Position numbers and translations under genes: made by a program. From the NCBI GenBank assembly GCA_016292095.1, contig JAEFAB010000053.1, positions 1 to 64,000 on the forward strand: DNA of 64,000 nucleotides. Direction: 5' to 3'. Source of the stretch: Eubacterium sp. (GTDB lineage: Bacteria; Bacillota; Clostridia; Lachnospirales; Lachnospiraceae). This document shows positions 34,364 to 42,417 of the stretch, piece by piece (the first letter of the stretch is position 1; every line of letters begins with the position of its first letter). The notes below the pieces were generated by a model. It saw only the letters and a list, made by a program, of their open reading frames with translations, did no database searches and was not told the origin of the DNA.

Positions 34364-35023
34364 ATGGAAAAGAAAAAAATTATTGCGATTATTTATCCGG
34401 TACTTATTATTCTTTTATTTTTTTCGCGCATGGCGTATAGAAATACACAGAAAAAGTATGATAGAAACAAGATGCCAAATGTTCAGATGGAAAAAGAAAT
34501 ATGGGAAAAGACAGACCAAAATGCGAAAGAGGCAGAGTCTCGACTGAAAGATATGGTCGATAGAACCTCACCGAACGCTACAGTGACGGATAATACCTAT
34601 ACCAACTCTTATTTTAATTTGACTTATACGGCGCCGGAAGGTTTCACGATTGAAACAGATGATTCTGATTATGATATGACAGCCTATGGAGGAACTACCA
34701 GTATTGCCGTCTTTTATGATGAAACTTCTCGGGAAATGTCGGTAGAAGAAGCGGTGGATGCATATAAGAAAGCAATTGAAGCATCTCTGGAAGCAAGTGC
34801 CGGAAATGACCCGGACAGCTATAAGATTTCTGAAAATGAAACCTATACCATCGGAAAAGACAAATATGTTGGTTTTTCATATCAGGTTGGTAGTGACGGT
34901 ACTATCTACAGTCATGTAAAGGAATTGATGAGAATAAAAGACAAAAAGATTATTGGTATTACAATTAATGCAACCAATGATAAAGATATTGAAGAAGCAC
35001 TGAAATGTTTTTCAACGAAATAA
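34364..35023 (+). CDS. Membrane-anchored protein of unknown function
   Basis: A 219-residue protein with one N-terminal transmembrane helix (IIAIIYPVLIILLFFSRM) and an external part. A charged linker (~30-75) leads to a globular domain (~80-218) with the look of a PsbP/DUF1795-like fold (NSYFNLTYTAPEGFTIETDD ... VGFSYQVGSDG ... IIGITINATNDKDIEEAL). No family is firmly recognised. Its ATG is 3 nt after the GT2 stop with the SD (GAGGAAA) inside the GT2 gene, so the two are translated together. Confidence 0.7.
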   Translation: MEKKKIIAIIYPVLIILLFFSRMAYRNTQKKYDRNKMPNVQMEKEIWEKTDQNAKEAESRLKDMVDRTSPNATVTDNTYTNSYFNLTYTAPEGFTIETDDSDYDMTAYGGTTSIAVFYDETSREMSVEEAVDAYKKAIEASLEASAGNDPDSYKISENETYTIGKDKYVGFSYQVGSDGTIYSHVKELMRIKDKKIIGITINATNDKDIEEALKCFSTK

Positions 35024-35040
35024 GAAAATAGGGGACCGGA

Positions 35041-35793
35041 ATGCAAAATCAGTTTTCAAGAACCCAGCTGTTATTGGGAAAAGAGAATATGGATAAATTA
35101 GCCGGTGCCAGAGTGGCGGTTTTCGGCGTCGGTGGTGTCGGTGGATATACAGTGGAAACTCTTGCTCGTAGTGGTGTAGGAACTTTGGATTTAATTGATG
35201 ATGATCAGGTATGTCTTACCAATATTAATCGTCAGATTATTGCTACCATGGACACTGTAGGAAAGAATAAAGTGGATGTGGCGAAGGAACGGGTATTGTC
35301 TATTAACCCAAACGCCACCGTTAATACATATAAGACTTTTTATTTGCCGGAAACAGCGGATCAGTTCGACTTCACCCAGTACGATTATGTAGTGGATGCC
35401 ATCGATACGGTAACGGGAAAAATTCAGTTGGTGATGGCGGCAAAGGAAGCGGGAGTTCCCATTATCAGTTCCATGGGGGCAGGAAATAAATTGGACCCAA
35501 CAGCTTTTGAAGTAGCGGACATTTATAAGACTTCTGTTTGTCCGTTGGCAAAAGTTATGCGTCGGGAATTGAAAAAACGTGGAGTGAAAAAACTGAAAGT
35601 GGTTTATTCCAAAGAAAAAGCGTTAACTCCGATTGATGATCGCACCATCAGTTGCAGAACAAATTGCGTTTGCCCGCCGGGAGCGGAAAAGAAATGCCTG
35701 GAACGAAGACAAATTCCGGGAAGTGTTTCTTTTGTACCGTCTGTCGTGGGATTGATTATCGGTGGAGAAGTAATCAAGGACCTGATTCAGTAA
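35041..35793 (+). CDS. tcdA: tRNA threonylcarbamoyladenosine dehydratase
   Basis: A 250-residue E1-like (ThiF/MoeB) ATPase. It activates t6A37 in tRNA and cyclises it to ct6A. Hallmarks: VAVFGVGGVGGYTVETLARSGVG (nucleotide loop), LIDDDQVCLTNINRQI, DAIDTVTGK, SSMGAGNKLDP and the DIYKTSVCPLAKVMRRELKKRG segment, as in CsdL/TcdA. Cysteines at CVCPPGAEKKC may bind metal. It usually partners with a CsdE/CsdA sulfur system in proteobacteria, but no such gene is near. TrmO, acting on the same base, lies a few genes upstream. Confidence 0.95.
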   Translation: MQNQFSRTQLLLGKENMDKLAGARVAVFGVGGVGGYTVETLARSGVGTLDLIDDDQVCLTNINRQIIATMDTVGKNKVDVAKERVLSINPNATVNTYKTFYLPETADQFDFTQYDYVVDAIDTVTGKIQLVMAAKEAGVPIISSMGAGNKLDPTAFEVADIYKTSVCPLAKVMRRELKKRGVKKLKVVYSKEKALTPIDDRTISCRTNCVCPPGAEKKCLERRQIPGSVSFVPSVVGLIIGGEVIKDLIQ

Positions 35794-35805
35794 AAGGAGC
35801 CCAAA

Positions 35806-36702
35806 ATGACCTTACAGCAATTAAAATATGTGGTGACGGTTGCAGAAACCGGGAATATCACCGAAGCAGCAAAAAGACTTTTCATTTCCCAGCCCAGCCT
35901 GACCAATTCTATTCGGGAACTGGAAAAGGAAATGCAGATTACAATTTTCAATCGAACCAATAAAGGGGTAACCATTTCCAATGAAGGAGATGAATTTCTG
36001 TCATATGCCCGACAGGTTTTGGAACAGGCAAATCTGTTGGAAGAAAAGTTTCTGAATAAGAAAGAAGCAAGACCGAAGTTTTCCGTATCCTGTCAGCATT
36101 ATTCCTTCGCGGTAAATGCTTTTGTGGATTTGATTCGAACTTTTGATGCGGATCGTTACGATTTTACCTTGAGAGAAACTCAGACCTATGAAATCATAGA
36201 AGATGTGAGTCGCTTGAAAAGTGAAATCGGGATTTTGTATACCTCTTCAAAGAATGAAGAAGTATTGATGAAACTGATGAAACAGAATGAATTGCAATTT
36301 GAGGAATTGTTTGTGGCAAAGCCTCATGTCTTTATTAATTCCAATCATCCCCTGGCAGCAAAGAAAACGTTGACCTTGGAAGAGTTAGAGGACTATCCGT
36401 ATCTCTCTTTTGAACAGGGTGATTATAATTCCTTCTATTTTTCCGAGGAAATATTAAGTACTTTGGACCGAAAGAAAAATATTAAAGTTCGCGATAGAGC
36501 GACCTTGTTTAATTTATTGATTGGTTTGAATGGATATACTGTCAGCTCCGGTGTGATTAGTAAAGAATTAAACGGGGAGAACATTATTGCAAAGCCATTG
36601 AAGGTAGAAGAATATATGCGCATCGGAGTGATTACACAGAAGAATGCTACCTTGAGCAGATATGGAAAAGTGTATATGGAAGCGCTGAAAAAACACATCT
36701 AA
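35806..36702 (+). CDS. LysR family transcriptional regulator
   Basis: A 298-residue regulator. Winged helix at 1-60 (TLQQLKYVVTVAETGNITEAAKRLFISQPSLTNSIRELE), then a linker helix and an effector-binding domain from ~90 (FSVSCQHYSFAVNAF ... IGILYTSSKNEEVLMK ... HPLAAKKTLTLEELEDYPY). It lies 12 nt after tcdA and just before metE, separated by a strong terminator. It could regulate the methionine genes like MetR, but metE carries a CymR-type box instead, so this link is uncertain. The effector is unknown. Confidence 0.9.
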   Translation: MTLQQLKYVVTVAETGNITEAAKRLFISQPSLTNSIRELEKEMQITIFNRTNKGVTISNEGDEFLSYARQVLEQANLLEEKFLNKKEARPKFSVSCQHYSFAVNAFVDLIRTFDADRYDFTLRETQTYEIIEDVSRLKSEIGILYTSSKNEEVLMKLMKQNELQFEELFVAKPHVFINSNHPLAAKKTLTLEELEDYPYLSFEQGDYNSFYFSEEILSTLDRKKNIKVRDRATLFNLLIGLNGYTVSSGVISKELNGENIIAKPLKVEEYMRIGVITQKNATLSRYGKVYMEALKKHI

Positions 36703-36749
36703 AGATTGCTTGTAAAAGAAACAATTGCATAAGTATTAAATATAAAACG

Positions 36750-36792
36750 GAGGTTTGAAATAGTTTTAAACTATATCAAACCTCTATTTTTA
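36750..36792 (+). terminator. Terminator of the LysR gene
   Basis: Long stem GAGGTTTGA-A-ATAGTTT / AACTAT-A-TCAAACCTC with one A-A mismatch, followed by a T-rich run. Confidence 0.85.
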
Positions 36793-36840
36793 TGTATTTT
36801 TCAAAGAGCACATTGTTCTCTATACTTGTTCCTAACAAAG

Positions 36841-36859
36841 CCTACAGGAAAAATAGGAA
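36841..36859 (+). promoter_or_regulatory. CymR-type operator before metE
   Basis: CCTAC-AGGAAAA-ATAGGAA. It has identical arms and spacing to the boxes at 40098-40116 and 44920-44938, and lies 15 nt after a TATACT (36821-36826) that may be the metE -10. Confidence 0.6.
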
Positions 36860-36876
36860 TATAAAGGAGGATATCA

Positions 36877-39147
36877 ATGAATAATACAGTAGTTGGTTTT
36901 CCGAGAGTGGGAAAACTGAGAGAATTGAAATTTATATCAGAAAAATATTTCCGTGGAGAAGTGACAAAAGAAGAATTGCATCAGGTTGCAAAAGAACTTC
37001 GCGCAGAACATTGGAAGTTCCAAAAGAGTGCAGGAATTAACCTGATTCCTTCCAATGATTTCTCATTCTATGACGGAGTATTGGATACGGCAGTATTGTT
37101 TCATGTAATTCCAAAAAAATATCAGGAACTGAATTTGGATGAAACAGATACTTACTTTGCAATGGCACGAGGCTATCAGGGAGAAGCAGGAGATGTTTCT
37201 GCGCTGGCAATGAAGAAGTGGTTTAATACCAACTATCACTATCTGGTGCCGGAAATCAGCGATGATACAGAAGTGAAACTGGTGGGTGAAAAACCATTTG
37301 AAGAGTATGTAGAGGCAAAGCAGTTTGGAATTCAAACGAAGCCGGTGCTGGTTGGTCCGTTTACATTCTTAAAGCTGGCAAAATATCAGGGGGAAAAGAA
37401 AGCAGCAGATTTTGCTCAGGACTTCGTGAAAGGATATGTGGAAATCCTGAAAAAGTTTGCAAGTCTTGGAGCGGAATGGATTCAGTTTGATGAACCTGCA
37501 TTGGTTCAGGATCTGACTGTTGAGGATTTGAACTTATTTAATACGCTTTATACAAATATATTAAAGGAAAAAGGAACTACCAAAATTTTATTACAGACCT
37601 ATTTCGGAGACCTTAGAGATTACTATCAGGAAATTGCAGCATTGGATTTTGATGGGTTCGGTTTGGATTTTCTGGAAGGAAAAGAGACATTCAACCTGAT
37701 TAAGAAGTTCGGATTTCCGGAAGGAAAGGTTCTGTTTGCGGGATTGGTAAACGGAAAGAACATTTGGAAGAGTGATTACGAAAAGGTGTTGGGAACCTTG
37801 GAAGAACTGAAGAAGTATGCGAAGGAAATCGTATTATCCACATCCTGCTCATTGCTTCATGTACCGTACACACTGCAGAATGAGACTTCTTTAAAGCCGG
37901 AAGTGGAACAGTACTTTGCATTTGCTTTGGAAAAATTGCAGGAACTGCGTGAACTGAGTGTGTTAACAGAGACCGATGATTATAAAACGGAAAATAAATA
38001 TCTGGAAAACAGGGAATTGTTTACAAAGGAACGTCTCTACCAAAATCCGGATGTGAAAGCACAGGTAGAAACTTTGAAAGAAGAAGACTTTATCCGACTT
38101 CCAAAGCGAAGCGAACGACAGAAACTTCAGAAGGATGCCTTAAAGCTTCCACTCTTTCCGACTACAACTATTGGATCTTTCCCACAGACCATCGAAGTGA
38201 AAAAGAACAGAACAGCATATCGTAAAGGGGAAATCGACAAGGCAGCTTACGATTGCAAGGTGAATGAATTTATTAAAGACTGCATTAAAAAGCAGGAAGA
38301 AATCGGCATTGATGTTTTGGTACACGGAGAGTACGAGCGAAACGATATGGTGGAATTCTTCGGTGAAAACTTAGAGGGCTATGTGTTCACGGAAAAAGCA
38401 TGGGTGCAGTCTTACGGTACCAGATGCGTGAAACCGCCGATTATTTTCGGAGATGTGAAGAGAACGAAGGCAATCACCACATCTTATCTGGAATATGCAC
38501 AGAGCCTGACAGACAAGCCGGTGAAAGGAATGTTAACCGGTCCGGTAACCATCCTGAACTGGTCCTTCCCAAGAGAAGATGTTTCTCTGAAAGAAATGGC
38601 TTACCAGATTGGAATTGCTATTCGTGAAGAGGTGCTGGATTTGGAAAAAGCAGGAATCAAAATCATTCAGATTGATGAAGCAGCATTAAAGGAAAAACTT
38701 CCGATTCGTCAAAGCGATTGGTACAGCGAGTATCTGGACTGGGCAATTCCGGCATTCCGTCTATGCCACAGCGGTGTAAAACCGGAAACACAAATTCATA
38801 CCCACATGTGCTACAGCGAATTCAATGCAATTATTAAAGACATTGACAACATGGATGCAGACGTTATTTCCTTTGAAGCATCCCGTTCAAAACTGACGAT
38901 TTTGGATGCCATTCAGGAAAGCAATTTTGAAACCGAAGTGGGTCCGGGTGTTTATGATATCCACTCCCCAAGAGTTCCTTCCGTAGAAGAAATTGTGGGG
39001 GCATTGGAAACTATGCTTGAAAAGATTGACAAAGACAAATTATGGGTAAATCCGGACTGTGGTTTGAAAACCCGAGGAATTCCGGAAACAGAAGCCAGCT
39101 TAATCAACTTAGTGACAGCTGCAAAAATCTTAAGAAAACAATACTAG
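36877..39147 (+). CDS. metE: Cobalamin-independent methionine synthase
   Basis: A 756-residue cytosolic zinc enzyme that transfers a methyl group from 5-methyltetrahydropteroyl-triglutamate to homocysteine. Two TIM-barrel halves. N-terminal NNTVVGFPRVGKLRELKF; C-terminal TTIGSFPQT with the zinc ligands His643 and Cys645 in HTHMCYSEF and Cys728 in NPDCGLKTRG, matching E. coli numbering within two residues. Full length, AAAGGAGG SD. The CymR-type box in its leader suggests repression when sulfur amino acids are plentiful. No SAM riboswitch or T-box fits in the 84-nt leader after the terminator. metF follows. Confidence 0.97.
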   Translation: MNNTVVGFPRVGKLRELKFISEKYFRGEVTKEELHQVAKELRAEHWKFQKSAGINLIPSNDFSFYDGVLDTAVLFHVIPKKYQELNLDETDTYFAMARGYQGEAGDVSALAMKKWFNTNYHYLVPEISDDTEVKLVGEKPFEEYVEAKQFGIQTKPVLVGPFTFLKLAKYQGEKKAADFAQDFVKGYVEILKKFASLGAEWIQFDEPALVQDLTVEDLNLFNTLYTNILKEKGTTKILLQTYFGDLRDYYQEIAALDFDGFGLDFLEGKETFNLIKKFGFPEGKVLFAGLVNGKNIWKSDYEKVLGTLEELKKYAKEIVLSTSCSLLHVPYTLQNETSLKPEVEQYFAFALEKLQELRELSVLTETDDYKTENKYLENRELFTKERLYQNPDVKAQVETLKEEDFIRLPKRSERQKLQKDALKLPLFPTTTIGSFPQTIEVKKNRTAYRKGEIDKAAYDCKVNEFIKDCIKKQEEIGIDVLVHGEYERNDMVEFFGENLEGYVFTEKAWVQSYGTRCVKPPIIFGDVKRTKAITTSYLEYAQSLTDKPVKGMLTGPVTILNWSFPREDVSLKEMAYQIGIAIREEVLDLEKAGIKIIQIDEAALKEKLPIRQSDWYSEYLDWAIPAFRLCHSGVKPETQIHTHMCYSEFNAIIKDIDNMDADVISFEASRSKLTILDAIQESNFETEVGPGVYDIHSPRVPSVEEIVGALETMLEKIDKDKLWVNPDCGLKTRGIPETEASLINLVTAAKILRKQY

Positions 39148-39193
39148 AAATCAGGGCGGGCTTCTCGCACTGATGAAAAGAGAGGGAATTTAA

Positions 39194-40060
39194 ATGCAAA
39201 TATCAGAAGTATATAAAAAAAAGGGAAGAAGCCTGTCCTTTGAAATTTTTCCGCCAAAGAAAGATGAAGAGTTGAAGAATATTGATGAAACCTTATCGGT
39301 TCTGAGTGAACTGAAGCCGGATTTTATCAGTGTCACCTTCGGAGCGGGGGGCGGGTCAAATTGCAACCGCACCATTGAACTGGCAAAAAAAATCAAAGAG
39401 GAATATCAGATTGAACCGGTGGTACATTTGACCTGCTTGAGTTACAACCAAAAAGAAATTGATGAATTTGCAAAAGTATTAAAGGCTGAAGGGATTCAAA
39501 ATGTCTTAGCGTTACGGGGAGACAGAAATCCCAATGTGCCGGAAAAGAATGATTTCCATCATGCCTCCGATTTGATTTCATATATGAAGCAGAAAGGAGA
39601 CTTTTGTATTGCGGGAGCCTGTTATCCGGAATGTCATCCGGAATCCGATAACCGTGTCAGTGAAATGAGAAATCTGAAGACAAAGGTTGATGCCGGAGCA
39701 GAAGTTCTGTTGTCTCAATTGTTTTTCGACAACAATGAGTTTTATCGTTTTGTGGATGATTGCAGGATTGCAGAAATTGATGTGCCGGTCATCCCGGGAA
39801 TTATGCCAGTTATTAATGCAGCACAGATTAAGAGAATGATTACGATGTGTGGTGCGTCCTTACCGGTGCGTTTCCAAAAGATTATCAGCAAATACGAGAG
39901 CAATAAAGAAGCATTGTTTGATGCAGGAATTTCTTATGCAACCAGTCAGATTATCGATTTGTTAGCCAATGACATTGATGGAATACATTTATATACAATG
40001 AATAACCCGAGAGTAGCAAGAAGAATTTGTGACGGAATAAAAAATTTAAGATTTTCGTAA
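39194..40060 (+). CDS. metF: 5,10-methylenetetrahydrofolate reductase
   Basis: A 288-residue flavin enzyme (FAD TIM barrel) that makes 5-methyl-THF for MetE. Family hallmarks: LSFEIFPPKKDEEL, SVTFGAGG, VHLTCLSYNQKEI, ALRGDRN, FCIAGACYPECHPES, KVDAGAEVLLSQLFFDN, and PVIPGIMP. It is 46 nt downstream of metE, in the same transcription unit. The stop is followed within 8 nt by the next promoter -35, so the leader-peptide operon begins immediately after. Confidence 0.97.
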   Translation: MQISEVYKKKGRSLSFEIFPPKKDEELKNIDETLSVLSELKPDFISVTFGAGGGSNCNRTIELAKKIKEEYQIEPVVHLTCLSYNQKEIDEFAKVLKAEGIQNVLALRGDRNPNVPEKNDFHHASDLISYMKQKGDFCIAGACYPECHPESDNRVSEMRNLKTKVDAGAEVLLSQLFFDNNEFYRFVDDCRIAEIDVPVIPGIMPVINAAQIKRMITMCGASLPVRFQKIISKYESNKEALFDAGISYATSQIIDLLANDIDGIHLYTMNNPRVARRICDGIKNLRFS

Positions 40061-40067
40061 GAAAGTG

Positions 40068-40096
40068 TTGACAGAAGAAATAAAGAGTGATATTAT
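40068..40096 (+). promoter_or_regulatory. Promoter of the Cys-leader operon
   Basis: TTGACA, 17-bp spacer, TATTAT, with the operator directly after the -10. Confidence 0.85.
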
Positions 40097-40097
40097 A

Positions 40098-40116
40098 CCT
40101 ACTAATCCGATAGGAA
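40098..40116 (+). promoter_or_regulatory. CymR-type operator over the start of the Cys-leader operon
   Basis: CCTAC-TAATCCG-ATAGGAA, an inverted repeat with CCTA-N9-TAGG core placed over the predicted +1. The same promoter-operator layout occurs at cymR. Confidence 0.7.
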
Positions 40117-40140
40117 ATATATGAGAAGGAGAAAACAGAA

Positions 40141-40287
40141 ATGAATTTTGTAATCGAAACAGCAAAAAACAGAAAGTGTTGTATGTGTTTAGCTATGTGT
40201 CAGTGTTTTCACATGGCTTGTTGTCGTGCGCAAAAATTTATGGATGGCTCCGACTCAGAAACTGCCTTTTCCATTGTGGGCAGTTGA
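40141..40287 (+). CDS. Cys-rich leader peptide 1
   Basis: A 48-codon open frame with its own SD (GAAGGAG, 9 nt before the ATG) directly downstream of the promoter-operator. Residues 13-28 contain seven Cys codons within sixteen positions: KCCMCLAMCQCFHMACC. There is no signal peptide or membrane helix. A hairpin (AACTGCC / GGCAGTT, 40260-40285) covers the stop codon and an intrinsic terminator follows 26 nt later. This layout is that of an amino-acid-responsive leader peptide, with ribosome stalling at Cys codons expected to affect termination (inference). GGCTCC (40246-40251), just after the Cys codons, is complementary to part of the terminator 5' arm and could act as antiterminator. A metal-binding small protein is the alternative. 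Confidence 0.7.
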   Translation: MNFVIETAKNRKCCMCLAMCQCFHMACCRAQKFMDGSDSETAFSIVGS

Positions 40288-40312
40288 CCTGGGATTTTAT
40301 AGAGATTGATTG

Positions 40313-40349
40313 AAAAAGGGAGCTTTCCAAAGGGAGAGCTCCCTTTTTT
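40313..40349 (+). terminator. Attenuator terminator in the Cys-leader operon
   Basis: AAAAAGGGAGCT / AGCTCCCTTTTT 12-bp stem with a 12-nt loop, ending in a T-run. It lies between the first leader peptide and the structural genes. Confidence 0.88.
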
Positions 40350-40384
40350 GACTTTAGGAAACTTTGATGGAGGATTTGGTAGAT

Positions 40385-40471
40385 ATGAGCAGAATACAAA
40401 ATACTTCCAATATTACACCAAGTCGTATCATACCGGAAAAGTTCTGTTGTAGCATACGATGTTGCAACTAA
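40385..40471 (+). CDS. Cys-rich leader peptide 2
   Basis: A 28-codon open frame downstream of the attenuator. A GGAGG lies 11 nt before the ATG. The last eight residues are CCSIRCCN: four Cys codons in two adjacent pairs immediately before the stop. The next gene starts 42 nt later with its own GGAGG. Short and unlikely to fold, it resembles a second stalling peptide that could act on translation or mRNA structure of the following gene. Coding status rests on the repeated Cys bias and the SD only. Confidence 0.5.
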   Translation: MSRIQNTSNITPSRIIPEKFCCSIRCCN

Positions 40472-40513
40472 GAAATAAAGGAATGAAACGATAAAATATT
40501 TGGAGGATATAAG

Positions 40514-42403
40514 ATGAGAAAGATTTTTAAGAAAGGTCTTGCGATTACATTATCAGCAGCCTTAATTACAGGAACATATATTACAAACAGTACTGTGAAA
40601 GCAGAAGAAAAAGTATTAGTAAAGAAAGAAGCGGTTTATCCTTGGACACCGGTTGAAGGTGGAACTACAGGAGATTACATTGCAGATTCTTATGAAGGAA
40701 TTGAAAGCGGCCATGTTTTTGAATCTGTTACACAGGAAAGATTGTTGGACATTTTAGCAAGTGAAGGAAACTATTACATTATCTTCGGTGGTCCGGAACA
40801 TAGCACTACTCAATCGGTACTCGCAACAATAAATGAGCAGGCTAAAGCAAACGGAATCACAAAGATTTATCATTTTGACCCATATGTAGACGGATATCAA
40901 ATCGATATCACAGATCAGGATACGGTATTTAAAGGAAACAACAAATCTGTATCCGAATTATGGGACAGAATTAAAGCAGCCCTTCCGGAAAATCCGGAAA
41001 TTAACAATTTCAAAGGAGAAGACACTTTACTGTTTGCCTTTGAAAATAAAGGTGGACAGAAGAAGATTACAAAATTCTTCAAACAGAAGGATGGAATCAA
41101 GGCTCCGGGTCCAAAGAATATCAGTGAAGAAATTGCAAAAGTATTCAAGGACAAAGACGGAAAAGTAGTACAGGCATCAGAACGTACAGACTTTGAGTTC
41201 TTCAGTAGAAATTACAATGGTTCTGCATCCTTCGTGGAACAGAGACAGGACCGTTCCGAAAACAGATTAGGCGCTCCGGTAGAAATTTTTACAGAAGATG
41301 AAAAGGAAAACTTCCCACTTCATCAGGTAAACTTCAATGAATTAATTAATATTCTTCAGTCTCCGGGACAGCATTACATTTTCTTTGGTACATCATGGTG
41401 CCATAATACTCAGGCTATCATCGGATCAGTTGCAAGAAAAGCACAGGCAAACGGAATTCAGACAGTTTATGTCTATGACACAACTTTAGGAAATCAGCTG
41501 ACATTTGACAGTGAAGATATCAATAAAGTCGTAGGAACTTCCAGTGCATTTAATACAAGAAACAATGCTAACGCAAACGGCAACAACAATATCAGCTACC
41601 TTTACGGAGAACTTGCAAAGCTGTTAGGAAACTTCCGGACAGAAAATAACTCAAAGCAGAATAACAGTATTGCATATTATCCAAACGGTGATTTATCAGG
41701 AACCATCACATCCGTAAAACCTTGGGAAAGTGCAGAAGAAGGAACAGTTCAGAATGCCATTCGTCTTCAGCTTCCATTCTTAATCGGATATAACAAGGAC
41801 GAACAGCCAAAGGTCAATAAGCAGTGGTTACATGCAAACAAGACAGAAGGAACCGAAGGAACTTATACAGAATATATGTTAGAACTTGCATGGGTACTTG
41901 GAACTGATGAGGCAAAGGCTTCCACATCATTAAGAGACGGACTTAGCCTTGTAGATTTCGCAGCAGATGCTGTCAAGGAATTAAGCACCGTATTAGGAGA
42001 CAAGGAAATCGGTAATAAGTCTGAAGAAACAACAGAAAATACAACCGAGGCAACAACCACTTCCAAGGAAGATACTACTGCAAAGGCAGAGGATACTTCC
42101 AAGAAAGTGATTAAGAAAGCTTCTGTAAAGAAAGCAACAAAGAAAAAATCAGCAAAGAAAATCAGCCTTACTTTAAAGAAAGTTTCAGGGGTTGACGGTT
42201 ATCAGGTAAAAGTATTCAAAAGCAAGAAAGCAAAGAAGGCATTATTTACAAAGAACATTACAAAGGAAAAAGCAACAATTTCTTCTAAGAAATTTGCTAA
42301 AAAGAAAAAATTGTTTGTAAAAGTTCGCGGATTTAAAAAGAACGGAACATCTTATCAGTACGGAGCATGGTCATCCGCAAAAGCTGTGAAGATTAAAAAA
42401 TAA
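40514..42403 (+). CDS. Secreted protein with two thioredoxin-like domains
   Basis: A 629-residue exported protein with TTGGAGG before the ATG. Signal peptide (~1-31), a first thioredoxin-like domain (~75-215, YYIIFGGPEHSTTQS, no Cys at the active-site position), and a second (~270-460, HYIFFGTSWCHNTQAIIGS) in which the usual CxxC reads WCHN with a single Cys, the only Cys in the protein. A Thr/Glu-rich linker (~495-540) and a very Lys-rich C-terminal fn3/Ig-like module (~545-629) that may bind cell wall follow. Given its sulfur-controlled leader and the symporter next to it, a surface role in disulfide or cystine handling is suggested (inference). Confidence 0.75.
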   Translation: MRKIFKKGLAITLSAALITGTYITNSTVKAEEKVLVKKEAVYPWTPVEGGTTGDYIADSYEGIESGHVFESVTQERLLDILASEGNYYIIFGGPEHSTTQSVLATINEQAKANGITKIYHFDPYVDGYQIDITDQDTVFKGNNKSVSELWDRIKAALPENPEINNFKGEDTLLFAFENKGGQKKITKFFKQKDGIKAPGPKNISEEIAKVFKDKDGKVVQASERTDFEFFSRNYNGSASFVEQRQDRSENRLGAPVEIFTEDEKENFPLHQVNFNELINILQSPGQHYIFFGTSWCHNTQAIIGSVARKAQANGIQTVYVYDTTLGNQLTFDSEDINKVVGTSSAFNTRNNANANGNNNISYLYGELAKLLGNFRTENNSKQNNSIAYYPNGDLSGTITSVKPWESAEEGTVQNAIRLQLPFLIGYNKDEQPKVNKQWLHANKTEGTEGTYTEYMLELAWVLGTDEAKASTSLRDGLSLVDFAADAVKELSTVLGDKEIGNKSEETTENTTEATTTSKEDTTAKAEDTSKKVIKKASVKKATKKKSAKKISLTLKKVSGVDGYQVKVFKSKKAKKALFTKNITKEKATISSKKFAKKKKLFVKVRGFKKNGTSYQYGAWSSAKAVKIKK

Positions 42404-42417
42404 AGGAGTTGATTTGA

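Noticed and set aside
36703-36876. SAM riboswitch or T-box before metE
   Set aside because: Most of the spacer is the LysR terminator; only ~84 nt remain with no conserved S-box or T-box sequence.
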